From NCBI GenBank assembly GCA_021295965.1, contig JAGWBI010000003.1, forward strand, positions 4,719 through 68,718: a DNA stretch of 64,000 nt. Reading direction: 5' to 3'. Below are positions 52,999 through 61,777 of the stretch, piece by piece (within the stretch, counting starts at the first letter, position 1; each line of letters begins with the position of its first letter). A program made the position numbers and the translations under genes. The stretch comes from Dehalococcoidia bacterium. Lineage in GTDB: Bacteria; Chloroflexota; Dehalococcoidia; Lucifugimonadales; UBA3495. The notes beneath the pieces are model-generated. The model was not told the origin of the DNA. It did not search any database and saw only the letters and a program-made list of their open reading frames with translations.

Positions 52999-53248
52999 AC
53001 TCCCTCCTTTCTCTGTTGCTAGCTATTCGCAAGCTGATGATGCGCCTACGGTTGCCACGTTCAGTATAGATGACGGTGTGCAGCCGGGTTCCGATGTAAC
53101 CAGTGGCTACCCAGCGCAATTCGCCGTGCGTGGTATTCGATCGTTGGGCGGCGGTGTCCCAATCAAAATCATATATCGCTGTGAAGTCGATATCGTGCTT
53201 ATCTGCATTCTCTCGCAGCTTCCCCTCATCCCATTCGTAGTTATTCAT
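52985..53248 (-). CDS. BrnT-family toxin
   Basis: An 87-residue RelE-fold ribonuclease toxin. YEWDEGKLRENADKHDIDF, then FDWDTAAQRSNTTHGELRWV, YIGTRLHTVIYTERGNRRRI and SLRIASNRERREYAEA track the BrnT family from end to end. ATG 53248 lies seven bases after the hydrolase stop and an upstream in-frame start would overlap that gene. The antitoxin start is inside its last codons. The toxin looks intact, which makes the unusual antitoxin downstream notable. Confidence 0.92.
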   Translation of the reverse strand: MNNYEWDEGKLRENADKHDIDFTAIYDFDWDTAAQRSNTTHGELRWVATGYIGTRLHTVIYTERGNRRRIISLRIASNRERREYAEA

Positions 53249-53255
53249 GGGGGAT

Positions 53256-54101
53256 TTAGTCGGCTGCTTGCGATTGCACTGCTGATTGCCGGGCCAGGAA
53301 ATCCAGGACAATCAGTTGCGTCTCCCCGGCGGCCTCGTTGGTCATGAGCCCATGCTCCGCCCCCGCGATGATATGCAGTTCCGCGTTATTGATTGCGGCC
53401 GCCAGGCTGCGCCCGCATTCCACCGGAATACGGCTGTCGGCGTCGCCATGCACCACCAGCGTCGGCATTTTCAGCTCGGCCAGCCGCGACTCCAGCGAAT
53501 CGCCGATGTCAACGTAAGCCTGGTGCGTCGCCTCGATGCCATCGATCCGCCCCAGGTTCTCCGCTGCGATCCTGGAGAAACGCTCCGGGTCATCCGATGC
53601 CATCTGGGGGAAGCGCTCTGCGATAGCCTGCTCCACTGCCGCCTGTCGCCCCACCGCCGCGACCCGCTCCTTCAGCCGCCGCAGTTCCTGCCTCCGCACC
53701 TCCCGCTGCGCCTCCTCCGAATACGACATGGTGTTGACGAGCAACAGCGATTCCGTAGCCTCAGGATAATCCAGCGCGAACTGTGTCGCGATAGGCCCGC
53801 CGGCCGATGACCCCAAGACGTGTGCCTTGCCAATCCCCAGATGCGCCAACAGATCATGCAAATCTTTCGCGCAGTTGGGAATGTCGTATCCACTGGCTGG
53901 AGCGTCCGATCCGCCGCAGGCCCGACGGTCGTAGAATACGCACCGATACATATCGGACAACGCGGCCGCCTGCCGGTTGATGGTATCCGCGCTGCCGTCT
54001 CCACCCCCGAGTCCGCCGTGAATCAGCGCCAGAACCGGAGCGCCTTCCGCCCCAAACACAGCGTAATGCATCCGGTACCCGTTAATCTGTGCGAATGGCA
54101 T
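53256..54101 (-). CDS. Alpha/beta-fold hydrolase
   Basis: A 281-residue hydrolase. LALIHGGLGGGDGSADT forms the oxyanion loop, FYDRRACGGSDAPASGYD the next conserved loop, VLGSSAGGPIATQFAL the nucleophile elbow (Ser near residue 103), and AGAEHGLMTNEA the catalytic His. The 281-residue length is typical. ATG 54101 has AGGAT upstream; an in-frame ATG further upstream is dispensable. It precedes the brnT gene by seven bases, so toxin expression may depend on this gene's transcript. Confidence 0.88.
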   Translation of the reverse strand: MPFAQINGYRMHYAVFGAEGAPVLALIHGGLGGGDGSADTINRQAAALSDMYRCVFYDRRACGGSDAPASGYDIPNCAKDLHDLLAHLGIGKAHVLGSSAGGPIATQFALDYPEATESLLLVNTMSYSEEAQREVRRQELRRLKERVAAVGRQAAVEQAIAERFPQMASDDPERFSRIAAENLGRIDGIEATHQAYVDIGDSLESRLAELKMPTLVVHGDADSRIPVECGRSLAAAINNAELHIIAGAEHGLMTNEAAGETQLIVLDFLARQSAVQSQAAD

Positions 54102-54203
54102 AACCGAAAATCCTGTCCAATCTAAAATCAACGACAATATATCCCGACGCCCGTGCACTGGCAAGAAACCCTTGGCCAACGGCTCTGGCGCTCATACCCC
54201 GTG

Positions 54204-54212
54204 TGCTAAAAT
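54204..54212 (+). promoter_or_regulatory. Extended -10 promoter for cysteine desulfurase
   Basis: TGCTAAAAT at 54204-54212, 23 bases before the desulfurase ATG; identical to the tatA box at 45693. No -35 is evident. Confidence 0.55.
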
Positions 54213-54235
54213 TATCACAAAGGGCGGACCTACCC

Positions 54236-55432
54236 ATGACTACCCAGAACCACATCTACTTTGACCACGCCGGCACCACGCCCATGGACGAGCGCGTCCT
54301 GCAGGCGATGCTGCCCTACTTCACCCAGTTGTACGGCAACGCTTCCAGCGTCCACACCGTCGGTCAGGAAGCCCGTTACGCCCTGGACGCGGCCCGTGAG
54401 CGCGTCGCCCGCGTCCTCAACTGCCGTAACCGCGAGGTGGTTTTCACCAGCGGCGGGACCGAGTCCGACAACTCGGCCATTCGCGGCGCGGCATATGCCC
54501 TGGAAGAAACGGGGCGGCACGTCATCACCGCCGCCGCTGAGCACCACGCCGTTCTTCATGCCTGCCAGATGCTCGAGAACCGTGGTTGGGAGGTCACCTA
54601 TCTCCCGGTCGATGACTACGGTATGGTCCAGCCCGACCGGGTGTACAACGCCATCACCGACCGCACCACCGTGGTATCGGTGATGTACGCCAACAACGAG
54701 ATCGGCACCATCAATCCCATCCCTGAAATCTCTGCCGCCGTCCGGCAAAAGGCACAGGATCTCGACCGAACCATCGTGATGCACACCGACGCGGTACAGG
54801 CCGCCGGTTTTCTTGACCTCGACGTTCGTCGCTTGGGCGTCGATATGATGAGCCTGTCCGGGCATAAATTCTACGGACCCAAAGGCGTCGGCGTGTTGTT
54901 CATCCGGCGTGGTGTCCCCTTCCTGCCTCTCATCACCGGCGGCGGCCAGGAGCGGGAGCGGCGTTCCGGCACGGAGAACGTCGCCGGCATCATGGGGTTG
55001 TCCGTAGCCCTGGAACTGGCCGACGCGGAGCGCCACGCGGTGAGCGATCACTGCCGCGCCCTTCGCGACCGCATCATCGAGGAGATCACCCGGCTGATAC
55101 CCGACAGCATCCTGAACGGCCACCCTGATGACCGCCTGCCCAACAACGTCAACTTCTCTTTTGACGGCGTTGAAGGCGAATCCATCCTGCTGGGTTTGGA
55201 TCTACAGGGCATCGCCGCCAGCAGCGGCAGCGCTTGCAGCAGCGGCTCCCTGGAACCCTCCCATGTTTTGCTGGCGCTGGGCCAGACGGCGGATACGGCC
55301 CGCGGATCCCTCCGTATCACTCTGGGCAAACACAACACCGCCGCGGAGGTTGACCGCCTCATCGACGTGTTGACCGCCCTGATTGGAGACCTCCGGCAAC
55401 TCCCGACGCTTACGGGTACGGGCGATGATTAG
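54236..55432 (+). CDS. Cysteine desulfurase (NifS/IscS family)
   Basis: A 398-residue PLP enzyme giving sulfur from cysteine to Fe-S clusters, tRNA or cofactors. The N-terminal [20 protein letters not shown], the [16 protein letters not shown] phosphate loop, [12 protein letters not shown] with the PLP-stacking His, [16 protein letters not shown], the Schiff-base Lys in [14 protein letters not shown] near 205, and the active Cys in [16 protein letters not shown] near 333 are all present. It could also support selenium or molybdenum-cofactor sulfur supply. A lipoprotein gene overlaps its end. Confidence 0.95.
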   Translation: MTTQNHIYFDHAGTTPMDERVLQAMLPYFTQLYGNASSVHTVGQEARYALDAARERVARVLNCRNREVVFTSGGTESDNSAIRGAAYALEETGRHVITAAAEHHAVLHACQMLENRGWEVTYLPVDDYGMVQPDRVYNAITDRTTVVSVMYANNEIGTINPIPEISAAVRQKAQDLDRTIVMHTDAVQAAGFLDLDVRRLGVDMMSLSGHKFYGPKGVGVLFIRRGVPFLPLITGGGQERERRSGTENVAGIMGLSVALELADAERHAVSDHCRALRDRIIEEITRLIPDSILNGHPDDRLPNNVNFSFDGVEGESILLGLDLQGIAASSGSACSSGSLEPSHVLLALGQTADTARGSLRITLGKHNTAAEVDRLIDVLTALIGDLRQLPTLTGTGDD

Positions 55433-56141
55433 CGGCCTGCCCCCGCGCCGTCATTCGCGCTCGCTCAACCGTCATCCCGGCGAAAGCCGGGATCCAGACG
55501 GTTCTATTGTCCGTTACCGGGCGGCGCTTGCGATTCTGGCAATAATCCTGTTCGCCATCGCTCCGGCCTGCTCGTCTCAGTCGCCCAACATCGGGAAATA
55601 CTACAAAGGGCGGATCCTGCACATCAGCGTTGCCGCCATGGAACGCACCGATGAACTGCGCTGGACCACCTCCACGCGCTACCCGGCCCAGGGCGTAATT
55701 GACGAACCGCTGTACCGGCTGGAACCCGAATCCAGTGAGAACGAGCTGATCCTGCTGCGGGTCAAGGTCGAGAACCACACTGCCACCAGCGCAATCGTCA
55801 ACGTTGATCACGAGTCCGCCCAGCTCCGTGATTTTCTGCAAGGCCGATACTTTCCCATCGACGTGAGCGCCCGCGCCCAGGAAGCGGAGGTTCCGGAAAA
55901 TCCATCCGACCGATGCACCGTGCCGGTCAACCCGGAATACCCGACGGATTGCGTAAGATTCCTTTGGAATGCCACCTATGAAGAGGTCCAATCGGACGGC
56001 GAAATCAAGCTGATCCGGCGCGCTCAGGAACTGCCCAAAGGCACGGGCCTCGACGGGTGGTTGGTCTTTGAAGTTCCCAAAGATACTCAATTCCGGTCTT
56101 TCCGCTGGGGCGCCGGCGACACCGTGACCATCGACTTCTAG
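55425..56141 (+). CDS. Predicted lipoprotein with repeat-derived N-terminus
   Basis: A 238-residue protein of unknown function whose ATG 55425 overlaps the desulfurase stop. The first 30 residues ([17 protein letters not shown]) are encoded by a family A palindrome. After them a signal-like hydrophobic helix ([14 protein letters not shown]) ends in a lipobox PAC near residue 47, so the mature chain probably starts with a lipid-anchored Cys. The rest is hydrophilic with an immunoglobulin-like beta pattern ([15 protein letters not shown]). If translation starts after the repeat, a non-ATG codon would be needed. Confidence 0.7.
   Translation: MISGLPPRRHSRSLNRHPGESRDPDGSIVRYRAALAILAIILFAIAPACSSQSPNIGKYYKGRILHISVAAMERTDELRWTTSTRYPAQGVIDEPLYRLEPESSENELILLRVKVENHTATSAIVNVDHESAQLRDFLQGRYFPIDVSARAQEAEVPENPSDRCTVPVNPEYPTDCVRFLWNATYEEVQSDGEIKLIRRAQELPKGTGLDGWLVFEVPKDTQFRSFRWGAGDTVTIDF
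55474..55493. repeat. GAAA-loop palindrome, family A, copy 3 (inside a gene)
   Basis: ATCCCGGC-GAAA-GCCGGGAT followed by CCAG, lying within the coding sequence of the lipoprotein N-terminus. Confidence 0.8.
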
Positions 56142-56212
56142 CCGATTCCGGATCCGGAACCCCTACCCGTCATCGAGTACCCCTGCTCGTAATCTGGAAC
56201 CCCCTACTCGTC

Positions 56213-56232
56213 ATTCCGGCGAAAGCCGGAAT
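56213..56232. repeat. GAAA-loop palindrome, family A, copy 4
   Basis: ATTCCGGC-GAAA-GCCGGAAT followed by CCAG, between the lipoprotein and CTP-transferase-like genes. The preceding 60 bases carry two degenerate TCAT-type starts of the same repeat. Confidence 0.8.
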
Positions 56233-56250
56233 CCAGTTGTTCCTGGCGTT

Positions 56251-56871
56251 ATGCCGGCCTCGCTAAAGAACGCATCCCCTGGCCCGGCGCCCATACCGGT
56301 AGGCCGGCGCATCTTTCACCTCATAGCCGCGTCGGCCACCACGTTGCTTGCTCTGGTCATGCCCGAACACGCCTATATGCTGCTCGTCGGCAGCGGCGCG
56401 TTGCTTGGTCTGGTGTTGGATTGCGCCCGCCCAAGGATCGGTGGCCTCAATCGCCTGTTCCTGGGGATCTTCCAGCCCATCCTGAAGCAGTCCGAAACCA
56501 CTGAGATCACCGGGGCGACCTGGTTTTTGGTCGCCGCGTTCTTCACGTTCTATTTCTTCGGCCCGCAGGTCGCCATACCCGTCCTGATGTTCGTCGCCGT
56601 CGGCGACCCGGCGGCCGCCCTGGTTGGAGCCCGTTTCCCCGGTCCGCGCCTTTGGAACAAATCGCCGGCCGGCGCCGTGGCCTTCGTAGCCGTTTCCCTT
56701 GCGGCATGGGCAATCCTGTCCGCCCTGGGGTTCGGCTCCTGGACCTGGCCGGTGGTGATCGCAGCGGTAGTTGCCGCAACCGTGGAGTTGGCGCCTCTGC
56801 CCGCGGACGACAACCTGACCGTCCCCTTGATCGCCGGCGCGGTGATGACCCTGGCCAACGCCCTGTCGTAG
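56251..56871 (+). CDS. CTP-transferase-like (dolichol kinase/CdsA superfamily) membrane protein
   Basis: A 206-residue protein with six or so hydrophobic helices. VAVGDPAAALVGARFPG near residue 115 and the closing ATVELAPLPADDNLTVPLIA match the phosphatidate cytidylyltransferase/dolichol (phytol) kinase superfamily, in which CTP is used to make a lipid or prenol phosphate. Its length is that of the small SEC59/VTE5-like members rather than full CdsA. The lipid substrate is unknown. Confidence 0.82.
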   Translation: MPASLKNASPGPAPIPVGRRIFHLIAASATTLLALVMPEHAYMLLVGSGALLGLVLDCARPRIGGLNRLFLGIFQPILKQSETTEITGATWFLVAAFFTFYFFGPQVAIPVLMFVAVGDPAAALVGARFPGPRLWNKSPAGAVAFVAVSLAAWAILSALGFGSWTWPVVIAAVVAATVELAPLPADDNLTVPLIAGAVMTLANALS

Positions 56872-56928
56872 CCGTCCGCCTTTGGCGGATGGTCGGCCCG
56901 ACGTCGCGGTTGCCCGGTCGCCTGTGCC

Positions 56929-58281
56929 CTAAACCGCCGCCCCGTCGTATTCCAGGACTTCAGCGCGTTGTCGCTGGAAACTCAAGTAGGCCGCGCGCGA
57001 CATCGCCGGTCGGAACGACGACGTCACCTGCTTGGCTTTGGCTGCGTTGTCCGCCAGGAGGTCAATCACCGACATCGCCATGATCTTGGCCGGATTGACC
57101 ACCGCCTGCTGGTAGTCGGTGATCACGTATTCCGAGCTGTGTCCGGCTCCCTCGGCCCCTCCGGTATAGGGATGGATCGCCGGCAGGATATGGCTCAAAT
57201 CGCCCATGTCCGTGGAACCGCCTCGGTTTCGGGACGACGGCATCATCAACACTTTCTGCTCGTCAAGCAAGCCGGTGGCGTTTTCCCGGAAGACCTCCAG
57301 CAGGTTCTGATCGTGGCGCATTGGCAGGTAACCGGGAATGTTGGTAATGGACACCGCCGCTCCCACCGCCATCGCTCCTGCCCGGAAACAACGGTCAACT
57401 ATGTTGGAGTTACGCACCACCGCGTCCGGGTTTCCTGAACGCACCCGCCACTCCAGGCGCACGTCCGCCGGTACCGCGTTGACCGCTTCACCCCCCTTGG
57501 TCATGATACCGTGGATGCGTACCGTATCCTGTTCTCGGTACAACTCCCGATTGGCATTGATCGCTTGTAGCGCGAAATTGGCGGCGTTCAGCGCGTTGAT
57601 CCCCAGATGTGGCGCGGAGCCGGCGTGGGCGCCGCGGCCAATGAAACGGACGTACTTCACCACGTGACCGTTGCTGGTCCCTCCCATGGCGAAGGAGTGC
57701 GCCCCCATGTCGCTGGCCGTGTGGCACATCATCGCAATGTCCACATCGTCAAACTCGCCCAGTTGTATCAGTTCCTGCTTGCCGCCCATGAACTCAATCT
57801 TCCCCGACTCGCGGAGGTCCAGGCGTCGCGCCACCTCGATGAATTCCTCGGCTGGCACCGCGAACGGCACGATCTCGCCGCTCAGTTCAGACAGAACCTC
57901 CGGTTGGGAAAGCCCCAATACCGCGCCCAGCATCATTCCGATCTGGCAGTGATGGCCGCAGGCATGGGCCGCGCTGGTATCGCTGGCGGCGTGTGGATGC
58001 CCGTTCACGATCAGGCTGTCCAGTTCGCCGATTATCGCCACCCGGGGCCCGGCGCCGGCTCCGCCCTTCACCTCTCCCTTCAACCCGGTCAGGGCCAATC
58101 CTGCCCGAAACTTGATGCCCAACCTGGCAAATTGCTCCGCCACCACCCGCGCCGTCCGGTACTCGCTGTACCCCGGTTCCGGATGCTCCAGTATGTCCCG
58201 GGACACCGCGATCAAATCGTCGCTACGCCGGTCAATGGCAGCGCAAGCCGCCTGCTTCAGTTCTTCACGAGTCGCCATCAT
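56929..58281 (-). CDS. M20 family amidohydrolase (AbgB-like), copy 1
   Basis: A 450-residue metallo-amidohydrolase. DTSAAHACGHHCQIGMMLGA supplies metal ligands, PFAVPAEEFIEVA the catalytic Glu pair, AMMCHTASD a later ligand region and RGAHAGSAPHLGINALNAAN the dimerisation/lid domain, with RNRGGSTDMGDLS and HPYTGGAEGAGHS near the end. It resembles p-aminobenzoyl-glutamate or N-acyl amino acid hydrolases. A close paralogue follows upstream on the same strand, 49 bases away. Confidence 0.9.
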   Translation of the reverse strand: MMATREELKQAACAAIDRRSDDLIAVSRDILEHPEPGYSEYRTARVVAEQFARLGIKFRAGLALTGLKGEVKGGAGAGPRVAIIGELDSLIVNGHPHAASDTSAAHACGHHCQIGMMLGAVLGLSQPEVLSELSGEIVPFAVPAEEFIEVARRLDLRESGKIEFMGGKQELIQLGEFDDVDIAMMCHTASDMGAHSFAMGGTSNGHVVKYVRFIGRGAHAGSAPHLGINALNAANFALQAINANRELYREQDTVRIHGIMTKGGEAVNAVPADVRLEWRVRSGNPDAVVRNSNIVDRCFRAGAMAVGAAVSITNIPGYLPMRHDQNLLEVFRENATGLLDEQKVLMMPSSRNRGGSTDMGDLSHILPAIHPYTGGAEGAGHSSEYVITDYQQAVVNPAKIMAMSVIDLLADNAAKAKQVTSSFRPAMSRAAYLSFQRQRAEVLEYDGAAV

Positions 58282-58330
58282 CCCTACTCAACAATCCAGA
58301 AACGACGCAATACTTCGCCACCCGCGGCGA

Positions 58331-59662
58331 TCATGCATCGGTGTACGAGTCTTCAGCAGCCAACGTCCGCATGAAATTCACGTACTCCCGCGACGTCATA
58401 TCGGGACGGTGGTTCGCCACCACCCGGTTGGCTTCTGCCGCCCCGTCACCCATCAGGTCGATCACCGTAGCCACCATGGCTTTCGCTCCGGTGATCACCG
58501 CCATTTGGTAATCCTGAACCACGTAATCCGCGCCGTGACCGATGCCCGTAGCGCCGCCCACGTAGGGATGCACCACCGGCATGATCGCGCTGACGTCGCC
58601 CATGTCCGTGCTGCCCGTCCGGTGTTCTGTCCTTCCAATGTTGTCGGCGCCCACCAGTTTTTCCGCATTGGCGCGGAAAATCGCCTGCATCCGGTCGTTC
58701 TGGAGCATGGGCAGGTAGCCCGGGATCGTCTGAATGTTCACCGTCGCGCCCACGGCCATCCCCCCGGCCCGCAAAGCACGATCCACCTTCCGGTTCGCGT
58801 CCATGATGGCGTCCAGCGTTTTCCCCCGCACGAAGGTCTCCATCCGTACGTCCGCCGGCACGGCGCTCACCGCCTCGCCGCCTTTGGTGATGATCGGATG
58901 CACTCGCACCGTGTCGGTGTCGAGGAAGGTTTCCCGGTTGAAATGGATCGCCGACATCGCCAGCGTAGCCGCGTTGAGCGCGTTGATGCCCAGGTGCGGC
59001 GACCCGCCGGCGTGGGCTCCCTTGCCCACGAACTGTATCCTCTTGGCCAGCGTGCCGTTGTTCGTTCCGGTCAAGCAGAGCTGCTTCTCGTGGGGAGTGC
59101 TGGTGGTGTGCATCATCATCGCCAGATGCACGTCGTCAAATTCCCCCAGCCTGATGAACTCGGGCTTCCCGCCCAGGAACTCGATCTTCCCGTCCCTGCG
59201 CAGTTGGTCCCGGTACTCAATCTCGATGTATTCCTCGGCCGGAACCGCCATTGATACCACCCGGCCGCTCAGGTGCGGCAGCACGTCGCCCCGTTGCAGC
59301 GCCATGGTCGCCCCCAGCATCATGGCGATCTGGCAGTGATGCCCGCAGGCGTGCGCGGCTCCCGTGCTACCGTCGGCGTGAGGATGCTCGTTGACGATCA
59401 GGCTGTCCAATTCGCCCATAATCGCCATTGTCGGCCCTTCGCTGCCGCCGATGATTTCTCCCCTCATGCCGGTCATGCCCAACCCAGACCGAAAAGGCAC
59501 ACCCATCTCTGCGAACTTTTCGCCCACTACCGCTGCGGTCTTGAATTCGCGGAAACCCGGCTCCGGGTTCGCCAAAATATGCTTGGCTATCCCGATAAGC
59601 TCCTCAGCCCGATCTTCGATCTCGGCAAAAGCCCGGTCCTTCAATTCCTCTCTGGTTGGCAT
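58331..59662 (-). CDS. M20 family amidohydrolase (AbgB-like), copy 2
   Basis: A 443-residue paralogue of the neighbouring M20 enzyme. The metal motif GAAHACGHHCQIAMML, PAEEYIEIEYRDQL, the lid region KGAHAGGSPHLGINALNAAT and TGSTDMGDVSAIMPVVHPY match point for point. I start at ATG 59662, with GGAGG eleven bases upstream; an in-frame extension to 60298 would run antisense through glycerate kinase and is rejected. Both copies keep all metal-binding motifs, so both look active. Confidence 0.9.
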   Translation of the reverse strand: MPTREELKDRAFAEIEDRAEELIGIAKHILANPEPGFREFKTAAVVGEKFAEMGVPFRSGLGMTGMRGEIIGGSEGPTMAIMGELDSLIVNEHPHADGSTGAAHACGHHCQIAMMLGATMALQRGDVLPHLSGRVVSMAVPAEEYIEIEYRDQLRRDGKIEFLGGKPEFIRLGEFDDVHLAMMMHTTSTPHEKQLCLTGTNNGTLAKRIQFVGKGAHAGGSPHLGINALNAATLAMSAIHFNRETFLDTDTVRVHPIITKGGEAVSAVPADVRMETFVRGKTLDAIMDANRKVDRALRAGGMAVGATVNIQTIPGYLPMLQNDRMQAIFRANAEKLVGADNIGRTEHRTGSTDMGDVSAIMPVVHPYVGGATGIGHGADYVVQDYQMAVITGAKAMVATVIDLMGDGAAEANRVVANHRPDMTSREYVNFMRTLAAEDSYTDA

Positions 59663-59740
59663 TCCGCAACATCCTCCGGCGCGAACTACGCGGCAAATCC
59701 GACGTGCCGCCCGCGCATGGTAACATAACCTACCCGACGT

Positions 59741-59746
59741 TATAAT
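59741..59746 (+). promoter_or_regulatory. -10 box of glycerate kinase, leaderless transcript likely
   Basis: A perfect TATAAT ends six bases before ATG 59753, so the transcript start would fall at or within a base or two of the A of ATG. TGGTAA at 59718 is a weak -35 at 17 bases. Confidence 0.6.
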
Positions 59747-59752
59747 CCCTCT

Positions 59753-60898
59753 ATGCCCTTGCGTATAGTCATCGCTCCCCAGGCGTTCAAACACAGCATC
59801 GGCGCCCGCGCTGCCGCCACTGCCATCGAGCGCGGGATCCGGATCGCCATCCCCGACGCTGAAACCACCCTGATACCGGTGGCAGACGGCGGTGATGGCA
59901 CCCTCGCTGCCCTTATCGATACCACCGGCGGACAGTTTCATCAGGCCACCGTCACCGGCCCACTCGTGGACCCGGTCGCTGCCCAATGGGGCGTAATGGG
60001 CGACGGTCAAACCGCCGTTATAGAGATGGCGCTGGCCTCCGGCCTCGCCCTGATACCCGACGACCGCCGCGACCCCCGCCGCGCCACCACCTACGGCACC
60101 GGCCAGCTGATGCACGCCGCTCTGGATGCCGGCTACAGCCGCATCATCGTCGGCCTGGGCGGCAGCGCCACTAACGACGGTGGCACAGGCATGGCCGCGG
60201 CCCTGGGCGTCCGCTTCCTGGACGCCTCCGGCAAGGATCTGCCGCCCGGCGGAGCCGCCCTCGCCGACCTGTCCCGCATCGACGCATCGGCGCTGCATCC
60301 CGCTCTCGCCGACGCCACCATCATCGGCGCTACCGACGTGACCAACCCCCTCTGCGGCGACACCGGCGCGTCTGCCATCTTCGGCCCGCAGAAGGGCGCC
60401 ACCCCCGACATGGTGGCCGAACTGGACAGTTGCTTGTCCAACCTCGCCGCCGTCGTCAAGTCTGATTTGGGGTTAGACGTGCTCGACACCCCCGGCTCAG
60501 GCGCAGCCGGCGGCCTCGGGGCCGGCCTCATCGCCTTCGCCGGCGCTGAACTCCGGTCCGGCATCGATATGGTCTGCGACGTTCTGGACTTCGACCGCTA
60601 TGTCGCCGCCGCTGACCTGGTGATCACCGGAGAAGGCCGCGCCGACCGTTCCACCGCCTTCGACAAAACCCCGGTGGGCGTTGCCCGTCGTGCTCGGTCC
60701 TTTGGCGTGCCCACCATCCTGTTGGCCGGCAGCCTGGGACCCGGCTACGACCTGCTCTACGACCACGGCATCGACGCCATAGTGTCCATCGCGGAAGAGC
60801 CTACGGACCTCTCCGCGAGCCTGGAACGGGGCGCGGAGTTGCTGGAACGCGCCGCCGAGCGCGCCATCCGCCTCTATAGCCTGGGCCGCCCTGCCTGA
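59753..60898 (+). CDS. Glycerate 2-kinase (GarK/GlxK type)
   Basis: A 381-residue glycerate kinase forming 2-phosphoglycerate. Family blocks are VIAPQAFKHSIGARAAATAI, PVADGGDGTLAALI, VTGPLVDPVAAQWGV, IVGLGGSATNDGGTGMAAAL, and GEGRADRSTAFDKTPVGVA near 300 with a probable active-site Lys/Asp region. No ribosome site is seen; the start agrees with a leaderless mRNA. The next gene starts inside its stop (ATGA-type TGATG overlap). It would channel glycerate into glycolysis. Confidence 0.92.
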   Translation: MPLRIVIAPQAFKHSIGARAAATAIERGIRIAIPDAETTLIPVADGGDGTLAALIDTTGGQFHQATVTGPLVDPVAAQWGVMGDGQTAVIEMALASGLALIPDDRRDPRRATTYGTGQLMHAALDAGYSRIIVGLGGSATNDGGTGMAAALGVRFLDASGKDLPPGGAALADLSRIDASALHPALADATIIGATDVTNPLCGDTGASAIFGPQKGATPDMVAELDSCLSNLAAVVKSDLGLDVLDTPGSGAAGGLGAGLIAFAGAELRSGIDMVCDVLDFDRYVAAADLVITGEGRADRSTAFDKTPVGVARRARSFGVPTILLAGSLGPGYDLLYDHGIDAIVSIAEEPTDLSASLERGAELLERAAERAIRLYSLGRPA

Positions 60899-61341
60899 TG
60901 CCCTTCACTCTCGACACTTCCCACTGGCTCCCCCGCCAACCGGAGGAAATCTTCCACTTCTACGCCGACGCATTTAACCTGGAACGGTTGACGCCTCCCT
61001 GGCTGCGTTTTCATGTGGTCACTGATCCGCCCGTCACCATGCAGGCCGGCGTCGAGATAGAGTACCGCTTGCGGTTGAAAGGAATCCCCCTGTCCTGGCG
61101 CAGCCGCATCACGGTATGGGAACCGCCCCACCGTTTCGTCGATGAGCAGCTGAAAGGCCCCTACCGCCGCTGGGTTCACGAACACACATTCGTACCCAGC
61201 GAAGGCGGCACGCTGGTCCGGGATCAGGTGGACTACGACATGCTCGGCGGCTGGTGGGCCGACCGCCTCATCGTGCGCCGGGACCTACGGCGCATCTTTG
61301 CCTACCGCCAGGAACGCCTCGCCGAAATATTCAGCGGTTGA
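60898..61341 (+). CDS. SRPBCC-family protein
   Basis: A 147-residue START/Bet v1-like protein. FTLDTSHWLPRQPEEIFHFY at the start, LTPPWLRFHV, GIPLSWRSRITVWEPPHRFV and WVHEHTFVPSEGGTLVRDQV follow the small ligand-binding SRPBCC pattern. Its ATG overlaps the glycerate kinase stop. The ligand is unknown; these proteins bind lipids or act as cyclases. No enzyme-specific residue can be named. Confidence 0.85.
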   Translation: MPFTLDTSHWLPRQPEEIFHFYADAFNLERLTPPWLRFHVVTDPPVTMQAGVEIEYRLRLKGIPLSWRSRITVWEPPHRFVDEQLKGPYRRWVHEHTFVPSEGGTLVRDQVDYDMLGGWWADRLIVRRDLRRIFAYRQERLAEIFSG

Positions 61342-61375
61342 CCGTTGTCATTGCGAGCGCAGCGCGGCAATCCCG

Positions 61376-61777
61376 TCAGGGTATCCGCTGTCCCACGAAC
61401 TGCACTACGATCCCGGCCAGCTCAATCGCCCGCTCCGCATCAACGTCGTCGAACGCTTCGGACGGTATCCCGCTGGGCAGGTAACCCGGATAGCGCGTGA
61501 TGTCGTAGTACTTGTCCAATTGCCGGGCGTCCGCCTTGATCGTGTCGAAGAACATCTCGAAAATCTTGGCGTCCTCGCACAGGTCGATCAGCGAGTTGCC
61601 CCACACGTCCTCCGCCCCCCGCTTGTACAGGTACGCTTTCACCGCTTTCTCGGCGGCCTGCTGGCACAGAAAGCACGCCACGTTGTAGCGCCCGCCCTGG
61701 CGGTTGTATCCGGCATCCTCAAGGTCTTGCTCCGCCTGGCGAAACCAGCGAGCGCCTTCCGCGGCGAAATCAGGCAT
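61376..61777 (-). CDS. HEPN domain protein, partner of nucleotidyltransferase
   Basis: A 133-residue HEPN protein. [20 protein letters not shown] and [20 protein letters not shown] are the classic HEPN helices, followed by [20 protein letters not shown]. No Arg-x4-6-His nuclease motif is visible, so ribonuclease activity is doubtful. Its start lies in the stop of the upstream nucleotidyltransferase gene (8-base overlap), the layout of MNT-HEPN pairs. Confidence 0.85.
   Translation of the reverse strand: MPDFAAEGARWFRQAEQDLEDAGYNRQGGRYNVACFLCQQAAEKAVKAYLYKRGAEDVWGNSLIDLCEDAKIFEMFFDTIKADARQLDKYYDITRYPGYLPSGIPSEAFDDVDAERAIELAGIVVQFVGQRIP

Noticed and set aside
59663-60298. N-terminal extension of the second M20 enzyme to 60298
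   Set aside because: The extension runs antisense through glycerate kinase, looks like low-information sequence and lacks a ribosome site; ATG 59662 gives the normal N-terminus.
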